Assembly: GCA_025774935.1 (NCBI GenBank)
Contig: JALGZK010000003.1
Coordinates: forward strand, 232,784-296,783
DNA length: 64,000 nt
Direction: 5' to 3'
Source of the DNA: a bacterium
GTDB lineage: Bacteria; Joyebacterota; Joyebacteria; Joyebacterales; Joyebacteraceae
The notes beneath the pieces were generated by a model. That model was not told where the DNA came from and did not search any database. It was given only the letters and a program-made list of their open reading frames with translations. Shown here one piece after another: positions 8,349-17,717 of the stretch. The position numbers and the translations under genes are program-made. Position 1 is the stretch's first letter. Every line of letters begins with the position of its first letter.

Positions 8349-10366
8349 CGAATACCCCTCGCGTCGAACCCGACGGCGAACTCGATTTCGTCCCGCCCTG
8401 GGCCGCCCGCCAGTCGAATGGTGAGTCCTACCCCGGAGAAGAGCGCTGCCTGAGCGCGAATATACCACCTCGTTCCCGGCGCGTTCAAGGTCGCGAGCCC
8501 GAACTCCCCCGGAAGCCGCGGCTCGTACTTCACGACCGAGGGGGCGTCGTCGGTCTCCGCCACGGCCGTCACCCCCGCGTCGACGACCCACCGCTCTCCC
8601 AGCTCCTCGGTCACGCGCACGCCCACGGCGGAGAGCGTTCCGGTCTCGCGGCGGCCGAGAGTCTCCGAGATCCTCCACGCGGCGAGGCGGACTTCAGGTC
8701 GCCCCCGCGTTCGGAACTCCAGTTTGGTCTTCCGGACGGACTCCTCGTCGGTCGACTCCGGGGTCCCGGTCTCGACGGTGCGTGACCGAACGCGCGTTTC
8801 GGCGGTGAGGCGTCCCAGCCTGTCGATCGAGAGCGCGGCGCCCCCACCGAGCGCGCAGGAGCGGTCCGGCAGTTCCAGATGATAGGACCGCCAGGGCCGT
8901 CCCGACACCGACCCCTCGATCCAGACGTTTGCGGTCGGGGTGGCCCGGTAGTCGACGCGCAGCCACGCGACGGCTCCGTTCGAACCCCCGCCGTACCCAG
9001 GCACCCCCGCCCCCAGCGGAGACCAGTAGTTCCGGGAGAGGTAACCGACCCCGAACGCGGCCTTCGTGCCGTCGAATCGCACGCGCGCGCACGCGACCGC
9101 CGCTCGGCCCCCGTACGAAGTGCCCGCGAGCTCCGCCCCCACCCTCCACGCCCCGCGCTCGAGCCGCGCATCCACACCGAAGACGACGAGCCCGCCGCCC
9201 GCGAACCTGAAGTGCTGTCGCTCGAAGTCCCCCGGCGCGAAGGGCGGATCGTAACCGAACCGGGCAAGGGAGCACCCGAGCTCGGACCCGCGACCAGGAC
9301 GAACGGCGACCCGCCCGCCGAGGAGGATCTCCTTGAGCGCCCCGGCAGCCGTCCGTTCGCCCTCCGTCCGATGGAGGCCGGTGGAGCGGAGTGCGCTCAC
9401 CCGGCCGTCATCACCTATCGTCGCGTCGAGCCGGGTGCCGGCGCAGATCGCGATGGCTCTGACGATCGCGCGTGAGGCATCGACGATGAACCCACGGCGC
9501 GCCGCGGTCTCTCCCGCCCCGTCGTATCCGCGGACCCTGTCGCGCATCCGTGGGAACGCCGCCGCCGACGTGAATCCCCCACCTGCTGCGGCGAGGCCCT
9601 GTCCCCACCCCACCAAGAAGTCGCCGGCGCCGACCAGGAGGCGCGGCTGCCCGCGGTTCTCCCACGTGGCGAACGCGACCGTGTGATCGAGGAGCCGGGC
9701 TTCACCCGGGTCACGCTCGCACGCGAGTCCGAACGCCACCCCGGACGCGAGCTCGGCCCGGAGCCGGACGAAGCTCCCGCATCGGTCCGCGAGACTGCCG
9801 CGACTCACCTCCGGGGCGCCCGCGTCCCACGCGACGGCCGCGCGTGCCCTGATCGACCAGGAAGCGACGGCGGTGCCTGACATCGACGCGGGCCCCGCGT
9901 CCGAGGGCGCCGTCGCCCGACCGCCCGGCGGCTTGATCACGAGATACGGCCTCACCGACTCCAGGGTCCGCGCGTCGACGCCGGCCGCCGAGAGGTCCTC
10001 CAGGGCGGAGAACGCCCCGCGATCGGAGCGGTGTGCGAAGATCCGCGCCGCCGACGCCGGGTCGAGGAACGGGACGCTCAGGAGCTCCTGCAGGCTCGCC
10101 GCGTTCACGTCGACGGGGTTCGCTCTCAGGGCCGCCGCCGTCCTCAGCACCTCCTCGAGATCGAGGGCCGAGCCCGGGCCGGCGCTCTCGATGTCGCTGA
10201 CACGGAACGGCTCGTCGAAGACAGACGGATCCGGGACGTCGCGGTCAGCACCCTGGGCTCCGACCGACGCCGCCCGGCCCAGCAGGAGCCAGCCGACGAG
10301 GACGAGGACCACGAGCGCGCCCGTTCGCGAGCGGCGACGGTCACCCGCCGATGGACAACGACACAA
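8345..10366 (-). CDS. Helix-hairpin-helix outer-membrane beta-barrel protein
   Basis: About 673 residues from a TTG at 10366. The frame is open further upstream, but only this start gives a normal signal peptide: an Arg-rich n-region, then GALVVLVLVGWLLLG and a small-residue cleavage site. Next comes a ComEA-type helix-hairpin-helix region (VDVNAASLQELLSVPFLDP and a second hairpin ending SVRPYLVI). The remaining ~540 residues alternate polar and aromatic or hydrophobic residues like a beta-barrel and end in a strand (EIEFAVGFDARGIR). HhH-barrel proteins of this layout are annotated in Bacteroidetes-like genomes with unknown role. The gene overlaps its upstream neighbour by 26 bases and preT by 4. 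Function unknown; DNA binding at the surface is only a suggestion from the HhH. Confidence 0.7.
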   Translation of the reverse strand: MCRCPSAGDRRRSRTGALVVLVLVGWLLLGRAASVGAQGADRDVPDPSVFDEPFRVSDIESAGPGSALDLEEVLRTAAALRANPVDVNAASLQELLSVPFLDPASAARIFAHRSDRGAFSALEDLSAAGVDARTLESVRPYLVIKPPGGRATAPSDAGPASMSGTAVASWSIRARAAVAWDAGAPEVSRGSLADRCGSFVRLRAELASGVAFGLACERDPGEARLLDHTVAFATWENRGQPRLLVGAGDFLVGWGQGLAAAGGGFTSAAAFPRMRDRVRGYDGAGETAARRGFIVDASRAIVRAIAICAGTRLDATIGDDGRVSALRSTGLHRTEGERTAAGALKEILLGGRVAVRPGRGSELGCSLARFGYDPPFAPGDFERQHFRFAGGGLVVFGVDARLERGAWRVGAELAGTSYGGRAAVACARVRFDGTKAAFGVGYLSRNYWSPLGAGVPGYGGGSNGAVAWLRVDYRATPTANVWIEGSVSGRPWRSYHLELPDRSCALGGGAALSIDRLGRLTAETRVRSRTVETGTPESTDEESVRKTKLEFRTRGRPEVRLAAWRISETLGRRETGTLSAVGVRVTEELGERWVVDAGVTAVAETDDAPSVVKYEPRLPGEFGLATLNAPGTRWYIRAQAALFSGVGLTIRLAGGPGRDEIEFAVGFDARGIR

Positions 10367-11192
10367 AGGAACTCGCTCCCAGCACGGGGTGCCACTGCCA
10401 CGCAACGTCGACGACCGGGAGGGACGACCCGCGGCGCCTCCCGATTCCCGCTCCGAACCCGAACCGTCCGGGCTCGGTGCCGACTCCGGCACGAACCGAC
10501 ATCCAGGGCGACACGGCCGCCTCCACCGCGACCGTGGTAGACATCCGGAACCCAGGCTCCGAGACGAGGGCCGCCTCGATCGCCACGCCGTCGAGAGCGA
10601 GCTCGAGCGAGAACCGCGCCGATCTCGCAACGCCGGAACCGCCGAGGATGGGATCGTTCAGGTTCTCGAACGCGGCTCCGGCGACGAGTCGGCCGAGCAC
10701 GCGGGCACTCGCCCCCGCGTCGACACCGACAGTCCAGAGATCTGAGAGTCCGTCGGCGCTCAGGCCGAGGACTCGGACGGCGACCCACGGCACGAGACCC
10801 GATCCGAGCCGCCGGGCGACGGAGAGACCGAGGACGCGCTCGCGGTAGATCGGGGACCCGGTGGTTTCGACGTGTGCGGAGAACGAGGACGCGCCCCGCG
10901 GGAGAGACACCCGGGCCCCGCCCCCGGAAGCCTCGCGCAGCCCGAACAGCCGCCCCCCCGATGCCGATGCGGCGAGGGAGCCTGACGACTCACTCTCTTC
11001 GGCGGCCAGGAGTCCCCCGAGCCCAGGCGGCTCGATGCCCGGATCGAGCATCGCCGCCGCCCGCGCGTCGGGCCAGCGAACCTCGAACGCCGCCTCCGCG
11101 TGGGTACTCGCGAGAGCAAGGAGGGCGAGAGATGCGAGAACGGCGACGAGGCCGGGCCCGATGATCGGGACGACACGCTTCGCACGCGACAT
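10341..11192 (-). CDS. Predicted outer-membrane beta-barrel protein, unknown function
   Basis: 283 residues from an ATG at 11192 (MSRAKRVV), two bases after the stop of the lamin-tail gene. It begins with a signal peptide (positive start, GPGLVAVLASLALLALAST, cleavage near AEA). The mature part is Gly/Ala/Ser-rich with repeated alternating strands (RVSLPRGASSFSAHVETTG, FGFGAGIGRR) and ends VSLSIGG. This resembles small barrel proteins of the PorV/OmpA-barrel kind, but no family signature is clear. It is sandwiched between two other exported proteins in one overlapping transcription unit. Confidence 0.6.
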   Translation of the reverse strand: MSRAKRVVPIIGPGLVAVLASLALLALASTHAEAAFEVRWPDARAAAMLDPGIEPPGLGGLLAAEESESSGSLAASASGGRLFGLREASGGGARVSLPRGASSFSAHVETTGSPIYRERVLGLSVARRLGSGLVPWVAVRVLGLSADGLSDLWTVGVDAGASARVLGRLVAGAAFENLNDPILGGSGVARSARFSLELALDGVAIEAALVSEPGFRMSTTVAVEAAVSPWMSVRAGVGTEPGRFGFGAGIGRRRGSSLPVVDVAWQWHPVLGASSFVSLSIGG

Positions 11193-11194
11193 CG

Positions 11195-12895
11195 TCACCT
11201 CACGATCCCCACGGCCGCCCGGGCTGTCGCGAAGACGCCCTCTCTCGCCGAGAGCGCCTCCAGTGAGAGCACGTAGAGCCCGGAGGGAAGCAGGTCGCCG
11301 TCGAGACCGCGACCGTCCCACAGGAGTTCCCCGCGTCCCGCGACCTCAGCCTGGTCGAGGAGCACCGCGCGCACGCGCCCCCTGAGGTCGAAGACCGTGA
11401 GGCGTGCCACCGCTCGCGGCACCGGCAGCTCGAAGCGGACTACGGCCCGGTCGCCTACGCCGTCGCCGTCCGGCGTCAGGGGATTCGGGGCGACCGCTAG
11501 TGTCCCCGACGACGGCAGCGACGAGAGATGGATGCTGTTCGCTCGTCCCGGGGTGCTTCCCTCCTGCGACACGGAACTGCCCCAGTTGTTCGGGTCGTCG
11601 GGCGGCATGTCCGCGCGGACGCGTTCGAGCGAGACGCCCCGCGCGCCACCCCAGCGCCTGGCGTACGCGACCCGGTCGACCCGCGTGCCGTAGGAGTCGA
11701 GCAGCACCACAGTGTCGTCGGAGCTCAGGGCCTCCCAGCCGTCCGTCTCGACGACCGGAGCGGACGAAGCGCCGTCGAGGAGCGATGCTTCCCTCGCCAC
11801 TATGAGGTAGCCTCCAGGCGGCACGATGCAGAGGACGACCGTCTCCGGAACTGCGACCGCGAAGGCGTCGACGTCGTCCCCGAGCGCCCATCCCCGCACA
11901 TCAACCGAGTCCCGTGTCACGTTCACGAGCTCGACCCACTCCGTACGATCGTCCTCAGGCGAGTACATGACCTCGTTCACGGCCAGGGGCCCGGCCGGGG
12001 CTCCCACGGCCAGGCTCGTGCCGGCCGTGTTGTTCTCGAGATCGGAGTCCGGGGCGTACGCGAGGCGGGCGGCCGCGAGGTGGCGGCCCGGAACCGGGGC
12101 GTCCCACGCCAGCGCGACCTCGACGGAGTCACGGGGCGAGAGATCGGCGGTGATGAGTGCGGAGCTGGCGGGATCATCCGAGCCATTGACGAAGAGCTCG
12201 ATCGAGGCACCGTGTCCCTCGGTCGAGACGAATCCGACGTTCACAACAGCACACTCGACCTCGATCGGCTCGCCCTCTTCGAAGACCTGCCGTCCGGAGT
12301 GGCGAACCGCGAGCGCGAGGTCGTGAGCGAGCGAATTGCGCACGCCCGGCGTAGGGGCGTCGCACGCGGCGAGGTCCTCCGCGTTCAGGTCGTGGTCCCA
12401 GCAGTCGGGCGCGCGAGCGAGCGACCGCCCCGAAGACACGTCCGCAGCCGGCGCTCCTTCGTAGTATTCGGGGAAGAGCGGTTCGCCCCAGCCGACGAGG
12501 TCGAGGACGGCGGCGCCGTCGGTGAGCCGGACTGCATCGGGCCCGTTCTGCAGATCGAGCGACGTGACGTAGTCCGGGGTCGGCGCGACGTCCGCCTCGC
12601 CGACCAGGTAGATCTCTCCGGGGTCGAGGTGATCCAGGTCGCCCCCGATCCACTCGATCGTCCAGTCGTCCTGATTCGCGCCGTTCCCGGTCTCGAGCGT
12701 CCAGCCGCTCATGAGGACGACGACGTCGCCGCAGTTCACGATCTCCACGAACTCGAGCCCGGTGTCGGCCCCGTCCGGGTCGTAGAGGACCTCGTTGATG
12801 ACGACCGCCGCCGACGCCGGAGAGGGGACCGCGGAGAACCAGCAGAGCGGCGCCAGGCAGACGACCACGACCGCGCCGAAGCGGACCGATCCCAT
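11195..12895 (-). CDS. Secreted lamin-tail-domain protein with FlgD-like C-terminal sorting domain
   Basis: 566 residues. After a signal peptide there is a first lamin-tail domain (VVINEVLYDPDGADTGLEFV, LVGWGE) at about residues 30-190. A CARDB-like Ig region follows (about 195-300), then a second lamin-tail domain (LAVNEVMYSPEDDRTEWVEL, about 305-455). The C-terminus is a FlgD/T9SS type-A-like domain starting VAPNPLTPDGDGVGD and including LPSGLYVLSLEA. Lamin-tail domains occur in secreted nucleases and surface proteins; no nuclease motif is visible here. The start has GGGAG seven bases upstream of the ATG. It heads the overlapping chain that runs into preT/preA. Confidence 0.85.
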   Translation of the reverse strand: MGSVRFGAVVVVCLAPLCWFSAVPSPASAAVVINEVLYDPDGADTGLEFVEIVNCGDVVVLMSGWTLETGNGANQDDWTIEWIGGDLDHLDPGEIYLVGEADVAPTPDYVTSLDLQNGPDAVRLTDGAAVLDLVGWGEPLFPEYYEGAPAADVSSGRSLARAPDCWDHDLNAEDLAACDAPTPGVRNSLAHDLALAVRHSGRQVFEEGEPIEVECAVVNVGFVSTEGHGASIELFVNGSDDPASSALITADLSPRDSVEVALAWDAPVPGRHLAAARLAYAPDSDLENNTAGTSLAVGAPAGPLAVNEVMYSPEDDRTEWVELVNVTRDSVDVRGWALGDDVDAFAVAVPETVVLCIVPPGGYLIVAREASLLDGASSAPVVETDGWEALSSDDTVVLLDSYGTRVDRVAYARRWGGARGVSLERVRADMPPDDPNNWGSSVSQEGSTPGRANSIHLSSLPSSGTLAVAPNPLTPDGDGVGDRAVVRFELPVPRAVARLTVFDLRGRVRAVLLDQAEVAGRGELLWDGRGLDGDLLPSGLYVLSLEALSAREGVFATARAAVGIVR

Positions 12896-12961
12896 GCGCT
12901 GACTCCCGTGGGGGGAACGGGGGAAGGGTGCTTTCTTGGCTGGGGCGTCAGGGGGAATCTC

Positions 12962-12989
12962 GACGCCGCGAGCGTGATGTCGCGGCGTC
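12962..12989 (-). terminator. GC-rich hairpin after the VWA gene
   Basis: A perfect 10-bp stem (GACGCCGCGA / TCGCGGCGTC) with an 8-base loop begins 7 bases past the VWA stop. There is no T-run, so this may be a weak terminator or a 3'-end stabiliser. The remaining bases up to 12895 show no clear promoter. Confidence 0.4.
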
Positions 12990-12995
12990 AGGGGA

Positions 12996-15161
12996 CTAGG
13001 GCAGTCCCTTCCTTCTTCTCAGGGTCCACTCGACCGAGAGGAGCCCGACGAACCCGAGGAGGAGCCACGGCGAGTTCCAGACCTCGAACTCCCGCGACGA
13101 GAGCCGTTCCTTCCAGTCGAGATGCACCGTCGAGGGCATCGCGTCGGCCGTCTCCGGGGTGACGTACGCGCCGCCCGTGTCCTCGGCGATCCTCGTGAGA
13201 AGGGACGACCGCCGCCGGACCTCCGAGTCCTCGAGACTGAATTCCTCGACGGTGAACTCCGCGGTCGCCGTGCCGGTCTCCTCGCCGCCCCTCTCCGCCG
13301 TCGCCGCGATGAGGTAGCGTCCGGGCTCCAGCGGTCCGGTCTCGCCTCGGTGGAAGTCCCCGTCCGGCTCGAGCACGACGGAGGCGACGGGCGCGGCGCC
13401 CTCTCCTCTGGCGATCGCCACGGTCACGGTCGCGTCCTGGGCGAGTCGGAAGTCCTCGCGGTAGACCTGCGCGGAGATGCGCACGGGCTCGCCCGCCGCG
13501 TAGACGTCCTTGTCCGACGACACGACCACGCGCTCGAGCTCGCCGCGGGCGGTGAGCCAGCGGGCCGCGTTCGCGAGGAACCGGTCGTAGGCGTCGACCT
13601 CCTCGGGACCCGCCATCTTCCACCGCCAGAGTCCTTCCGCGAGAACCGCCATCGTGCTTCCGGCTCCCGCGCGTCCGACCACGACAACGGGCAGTTCCTC
13701 ACCGCCCGGCGGGCTCGCGGTCACGAGCGTCCGCGCGTCGGGCTTAGCCGCCCACCGCAGCGCGGTTGCGGTCCAGACCGGCGGGAGCGAACGCCACATC
13801 TCCGCGTTCGCGAACCGGTCGCCGACGAACCTCGTCGTCGGGTCGGTCTCCCCGACCGCGGTCAGCGCGACCCTCGCCTCGCGTGCGGAGGCGCTGCCGG
13901 CAACGAGAACGACCGGGGCGATCGACGCGAGATCGTCTGAGGAGGCCCGTCCCGGAACACCGACGAGCAGGAGTCCTCCTCCCCTGTCCCTGACGAAGTC
14001 CGCCAACCAGTCCGACGGTATCGGCGGGGTGGCCCAGTCGGCTTCGACGAGGACGATGAGGTCGTAGGAGAAGAGACCCTCCCGGGAGCCCGGGAGCGGC
14101 CGGCCACGGGACGTCGGCGCTCCTTCCTTGAGAGCGACGGCGGTCACCTCCACGTTCTGATCCGCCTCGAACTCGCGCCTGACGAACGCGAAGTCCGAGC
14201 TGGGGCGCGGCGCTACGACGAGCGCACGGATCTTCCCCTTGAACACGTTCGTCGCTACGATGCGCACATTGTTCGCGGTGGTGAGCTCTCCGTGCGCCGG
14301 CGGCACCGAGATCGAGTAGCGGTGGATCCCCGGCGTGGCGGGGATCACCCTGAACGTGACCTCCGTCTCCTCGCCGGAGCCGGAGAGGCGGACCGGCACC
14401 GACTCGAGAAGCACGCCCTCTTCGGACAGCTCGACCGTGGTCTCCGAGTCCCCGTACCCGGCGCTCGAGATCCTCACCTCGATCGGGAGCACCTCCCCCG
14501 CATAGGAGATCCTGTTGGTGATGGCTTCTCGGACCGCGATGTCCGTCCTCGGTTCGGCGCTTCCCACACCGAGGACGAAGACGGGGACGCCGAGTTCGAC
14601 CGATGCCTCGTACGGGCTCCCGCCCCGGTTGTTCGCTCCGTCGGTCGCGAGCACGACGGCACCGAGGTTCTCGCCCGCAAGCTCGCGCTCGAGCGCGTCG
14701 AACGCCTCGCCGATGTCGGTCGACTCGCCGTCGAGCGGGAGCGTGCCGGGGATCCTCTTCCTTTCGGTCTCGAGCGGCTCCACTCCCGGCGAGAAGACGA
14801 ACGCGCGCACGTCGGCGTCGCGTCCGATACGCGGGAGGACGAGCTCGTTCGCGAGCGTCAGCGCCTCGTCACCGCGGCGAGCGCCACCCGTTCCGTCCCC
14901 GATCGCCATGCTCCGCGACCCGTCGACGAGCACGGCGATGACCGGGCGCTGTGCGATGACCCTCGTCAGCGCAATGACCGGCTCGATGAGCGCGAGGAAG
15001 AGGAGCACGAGCGCCGCCGAGCGGAGCGCGGCGAGAAGGAGCCTGAGACCGCGCCCGACGGTCGGCGGGACGCGGCGGTAGAACCACGCGACCGAGACGA
15101 CCGCGGCCGCTAGCAGAACGAGGAACACCCATCCGTATGGCTGGTTGATGAAGACGGTCAA
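12996..15161 (-). CDS. Membrane-anchored VWA-domain protein
   Basis: 721 residues. Two N-terminal transmembrane helices (WVFLVLLAAAVVSVAWFY and LRSAALVLLFLALIEPVIAL) precede a von Willebrand A domain with an intact MIDAS (VLVDGSRSMAIGD, later ATDGANNRGG) at about residues 75-205. Ig-like and glutamine-amidotransferase-like regions follow, and a last helix (SPWLLLGFVGLLSVEWTLRR) ends in a basic tail. The architecture matches BatA-like and related VWA membrane proteins of unknown role. The start is TTG with GAGG seven bases upstream. The gene begins 10 bases after the debranching-enzyme stop, so it can share that transcript, but its function need not be glucan-related. Confidence 0.8.
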   Translation of the reverse strand: MTVFINQPYGWVFLVLLAAAVVSVAWFYRRVPPTVGRGLRLLLAALRSAALVLLFLALIEPVIALTRVIAQRPVIAVLVDGSRSMAIGDGTGGARRGDEALTLANELVLPRIGRDADVRAFVFSPGVEPLETERKRIPGTLPLDGESTDIGEAFDALERELAGENLGAVVLATDGANNRGGSPYEASVELGVPVFVLGVGSAEPRTDIAVREAITNRISYAGEVLPIEVRISSAGYGDSETTVELSEEGVLLESVPVRLSGSGEETEVTFRVIPATPGIHRYSISVPPAHGELTTANNVRIVATNVFKGKIRALVVAPRPSSDFAFVRREFEADQNVEVTAVALKEGAPTSRGRPLPGSREGLFSYDLIVLVEADWATPPIPSDWLADFVRDRGGGLLLVGVPGRASSDDLASIAPVVLVAGSASAREARVALTAVGETDPTTRFVGDRFANAEMWRSLPPVWTATALRWAAKPDARTLVTASPPGGEELPVVVVGRAGAGSTMAVLAEGLWRWKMAGPEEVDAYDRFLANAARWLTARGELERVVVSSDKDVYAAGEPVRISAQVYREDFRLAQDATVTVAIARGEGAAPVASVVLEPDGDFHRGETGPLEPGRYLIAATAERGGEETGTATAEFTVEEFSLEDSEVRRRSSLLTRIAEDTGGAYVTPETADAMPSTVHLDWKERLSSREFEVWNSPWLLLGFVGLLSVEWTLRRRKGLP

Positions 15162-15171
15162 CGCTGGTCCT

Positions 15172-17508
15172 CTAGTCTCTGGTCACGTCCGCTGCCGTCG
15201 CGGACCAGCTGCCGTGAGCCTCCTCGACGATGAACTCGAGCGAGTGGCACGGTTCGAGGATGGCCTCCACCTCCGCCACGTCCGTGCGGACGTCGGCGTC
15301 GAGCGGCACCTTCGCGCCGAAGCGCACCGTGAGGGAAGGAAGCGACGCGCTCGCGGTCACCCGATAGGACGCCCGCGAGGCCGCCTCGTCGACCTCGCAG
15401 AACACGACGAGCGACCCGGTACCGAGTCGGATGGGTGCGGTCACCCACGAGAGGTCCCGGGGAAGCGCGGGACGGAAGTCGAGCGTCCCCTCGAGGAGGT
15501 CCGGCTGGAGGCCGAGGTAGTCCTGGTAGAAGTTGCGGAGGAACTCGGCGTTGCTCCAGGCCTGTGAGACGGCGCCCGCTACGTTCTCCTCGCCCTCCTG
15601 TGGGACGCCGTTCCTGAGCTCAGGGAGCGTTCCCGCCGCCCCTTCGTAGAAGAAGAGGTCCCTCAGCACCTTCGTCTGCTCCCATGCGGCCTCGACATGG
15701 CCGTGCTTCACGAGCGCGCTCACGACCGGGCCGGTCAGCCAGACCCAGACGTCGCCGTTGTGGTAGGCCTCGTCGAAGTGGTAGCGCTCGAGGTCGAGGT
15801 GCTTCGGGTGGAAGTCGGGGTCGTCCGGGTCGAGCGACGTGACGCCGTGCGGCAGTACGCACCTCTCGCGGACCTGGTCCAGTACTCCGGCCTCACGTTC
15901 CCGGGAGAGGATGTCCGTCCACGGCACCGTCAGGGCGAGGATCTGGTTCGGCCGGATCCTCCTGTCGGGTTCGCTGTCCGGCGCGAGGTGATCGTAGAGC
16001 GCCGACCTCTCCGCGTCCCAGAACATCCGACCGAACGACTCGCGGGCCCTGCCCGCCGCGTCGGCCCAACGCTCGACCCGCGACGACTCGCCGGCCAGCT
16101 CCGCCAGGGCGACGCCGGACTCGAGGCCGGTGATCCAGAGAACCTGGATCTCGACCGCGCGGCTCCCTCGCGGGGAGAACGGGTGTGCCTCGCCGCCGGC
16201 GTCCATCCAGGTCTCGGCCTCGCCGTGCAGCAGCAGACCCGACGAGTCCACCCTCTTCGTGAGGGCCCCCTCGATCGCGCGTTCGACCGCGGGGTAGACC
16301 CGGCGGGCGAAGTCGCTGTCTCCGGAGTATCGCATGTACTCGTAGCACTCTCTGAGGAACCACCAGGTCCCGTCGGCGGTGTTGTAGTACCTCGTGCCGG
16401 GCATCGCCAGGTTCGGGATCCTCCCGTAGAACAGGCTGTCTCCGCAGGTCTCCTGGAGATCCGCGAACGTCTCGAGCACCTCCCTCGCAACGCCGAACTC
16501 GCCCCTGACGAGACAGGCGCCCGGAAGACTGATGAAGCTGTCACGCCCCCAGTAGTTGGGGAACCAGTGCAGTCCCGCGAAGATCCCACGACCCATGACG
16601 TTCATGACGAGCGAGTCGACCGACGAGGATGCCCAGAGGAGTGCGTATCTGTAGTCGTTGTCGCGCGTGACTACCCCGATCCCGTCGAGGACCTTGGACA
16701 TGCGCCGCATCTTCTCGTCGTAGAGCGCGAACTCGTCCTCGACACCGCGGAGCGCGAGGGCGATGGTCTCCTCCAGATCGTCGCCCACTGCGATCCCGAA
16801 CGTGACGCTCGAGGCGAACGCCTCGTCGCCCGTGAAGCTGAACTCTATCCTGCCCGGCCAGAACGGCACCGCGGAGGCCATGGCGCGCCGGGCCGCGTCC
16901 TTCGTGTACGTCGTGGGACGATGGTCCGCCTCGGAAACGTAGAACGCGGGCCGGTCGCAGGCGATCGCTACCCAGACGGGGAAGTCGTCCTTCTCCGTCC
17001 TCGCGTCGTGATCGGTTCGGCGGAGCGCGAGGACGCGGCGGTCGGCGTCCCACTGCGACTCGTACTCGAACTTCCCTTCTTCCCAGATGCTCCGGATGTC
17101 GACCCGCGGGACGAAGGCGGCCCTCCCGCGGCTGTTCGTGCCGTACGTGAGAACGAGGAGGTTCTCGCTGTCGGCCAGGAAGACGGTCTCGGTCGTCTGC
17201 CCGATGACGTACTCTCGCGTCATGCTCTGCGGGAGCACGCACGCGCTCTTCACGCCCCACGAGGACAGGGGAACGTCACCGAGGAAGAGATCCCACCCCT
17301 CGAGGAACTTGTGGAGCTCGACGATGAGCCCCTCGTAGCTTCTCGTGTTAGTCGTGCCGGTCTCACCCGCGAAGTAGGCCTTCTCCTTGTTGGTGAGGAT
17401 GTACTCGCGGGACTGGTTCCGTCCGACGACGACCTGGAGACCCTCACGCTTCCCGACGATGGGGAGCCTGCGATCGCCCTGCCTCACGGTCGAGCTCTTC
17501 GTCTCCAT
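15172..17508 (-). CDS. Amylo-alpha-1,6-glucosidase / glycogen debranching enzyme
   Basis: 778 residues from the ATG at 17508, which has AGGGGAG upstream; the frame is open to 17577 but lacks a good site there. An N-terminal beta-sandwich domain (about 1-270) precedes the (alpha/alpha)6 catalytic domain typical of the GDE C family. Motifs are WFPNYWGRDSFISLPG near residue 345, GETWMDA and YHNGDVWVWLTGP near the end. The enzyme removes alpha-1,6-linked glucose from limit dextrins. No signal peptide is visible, so it is probably cytoplasmic and acts on imported maltodextrin or stored glycogen. The 209 bases upstream to the GH57 stop hold GC-rich hairpins but no obvious promoter. Confidence 0.88.
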   Translation of the reverse strand: METKSSTVRQGDRRLPIVGKREGLQVVVGRNQSREYILTNKEKAYFAGETGTTNTRSYEGLIVELHKFLEGWDLFLGDVPLSSWGVKSACVLPQSMTREYVIGQTTETVFLADSENLLVLTYGTNSRGRAAFVPRVDIRSIWEEGKFEYESQWDADRRVLALRRTDHDARTEKDDFPVWVAIACDRPAFYVSEADHRPTTYTKDAARRAMASAVPFWPGRIEFSFTGDEAFASSVTFGIAVGDDLEETIALALRGVEDEFALYDEKMRRMSKVLDGIGVVTRDNDYRYALLWASSSVDSLVMNVMGRGIFAGLHWFPNYWGRDSFISLPGACLVRGEFGVAREVLETFADLQETCGDSLFYGRIPNLAMPGTRYYNTADGTWWFLRECYEYMRYSGDSDFARRVYPAVERAIEGALTKRVDSSGLLLHGEAETWMDAGGEAHPFSPRGSRAVEIQVLWITGLESGVALAELAGESSRVERWADAAGRARESFGRMFWDAERSALYDHLAPDSEPDRRIRPNQILALTVPWTDILSREREAGVLDQVRERCVLPHGVTSLDPDDPDFHPKHLDLERYHFDEAYHNGDVWVWLTGPVVSALVKHGHVEAAWEQTKVLRDLFFYEGAAGTLPELRNGVPQEGEENVAGAVSQAWSNAEFLRNFYQDYLGLQPDLLEGTLDFRPALPRDLSWVTAPIRLGTGSLVVFCEVDEAASRASYRVTASASLPSLTVRFGAKVPLDADVRTDVAEVEAILEPCHSLEFIVEEAHGSWSATAADVTRD

Positions 17509-17717
17509 GCCACTCCCCTGCAACTCCCCGACCACTCCTGACGAACCGCGTTCCCGCGCGTCCCGACCCCGAAACACACCGCTTCGGCTTCCAGGTCCGC
17601 GGTGCGGCGTCGCTGGCGTTCACACTCGCGGACCAGCTCGAAGCCCGCTCGGTCGACGCGGTTGACGATGCGGACGCCCGGTGCGGGCGCCTTTGGCGGC
17701 TCGCGGCCGCCCGCCGT

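Noticed and set aside
8349..8678. N-terminal extension of preT
   Set aside because: Arg-rich, lies inside the upstream barrel gene, and the ATG at 8348 fits the stop-start overlap seen between neighbours.
15697..17541. Plus-strand ORF of 614 codons
   Set aside because: Antisense shadow of the debranching enzyme in high-GC DNA; composition unlike protein.
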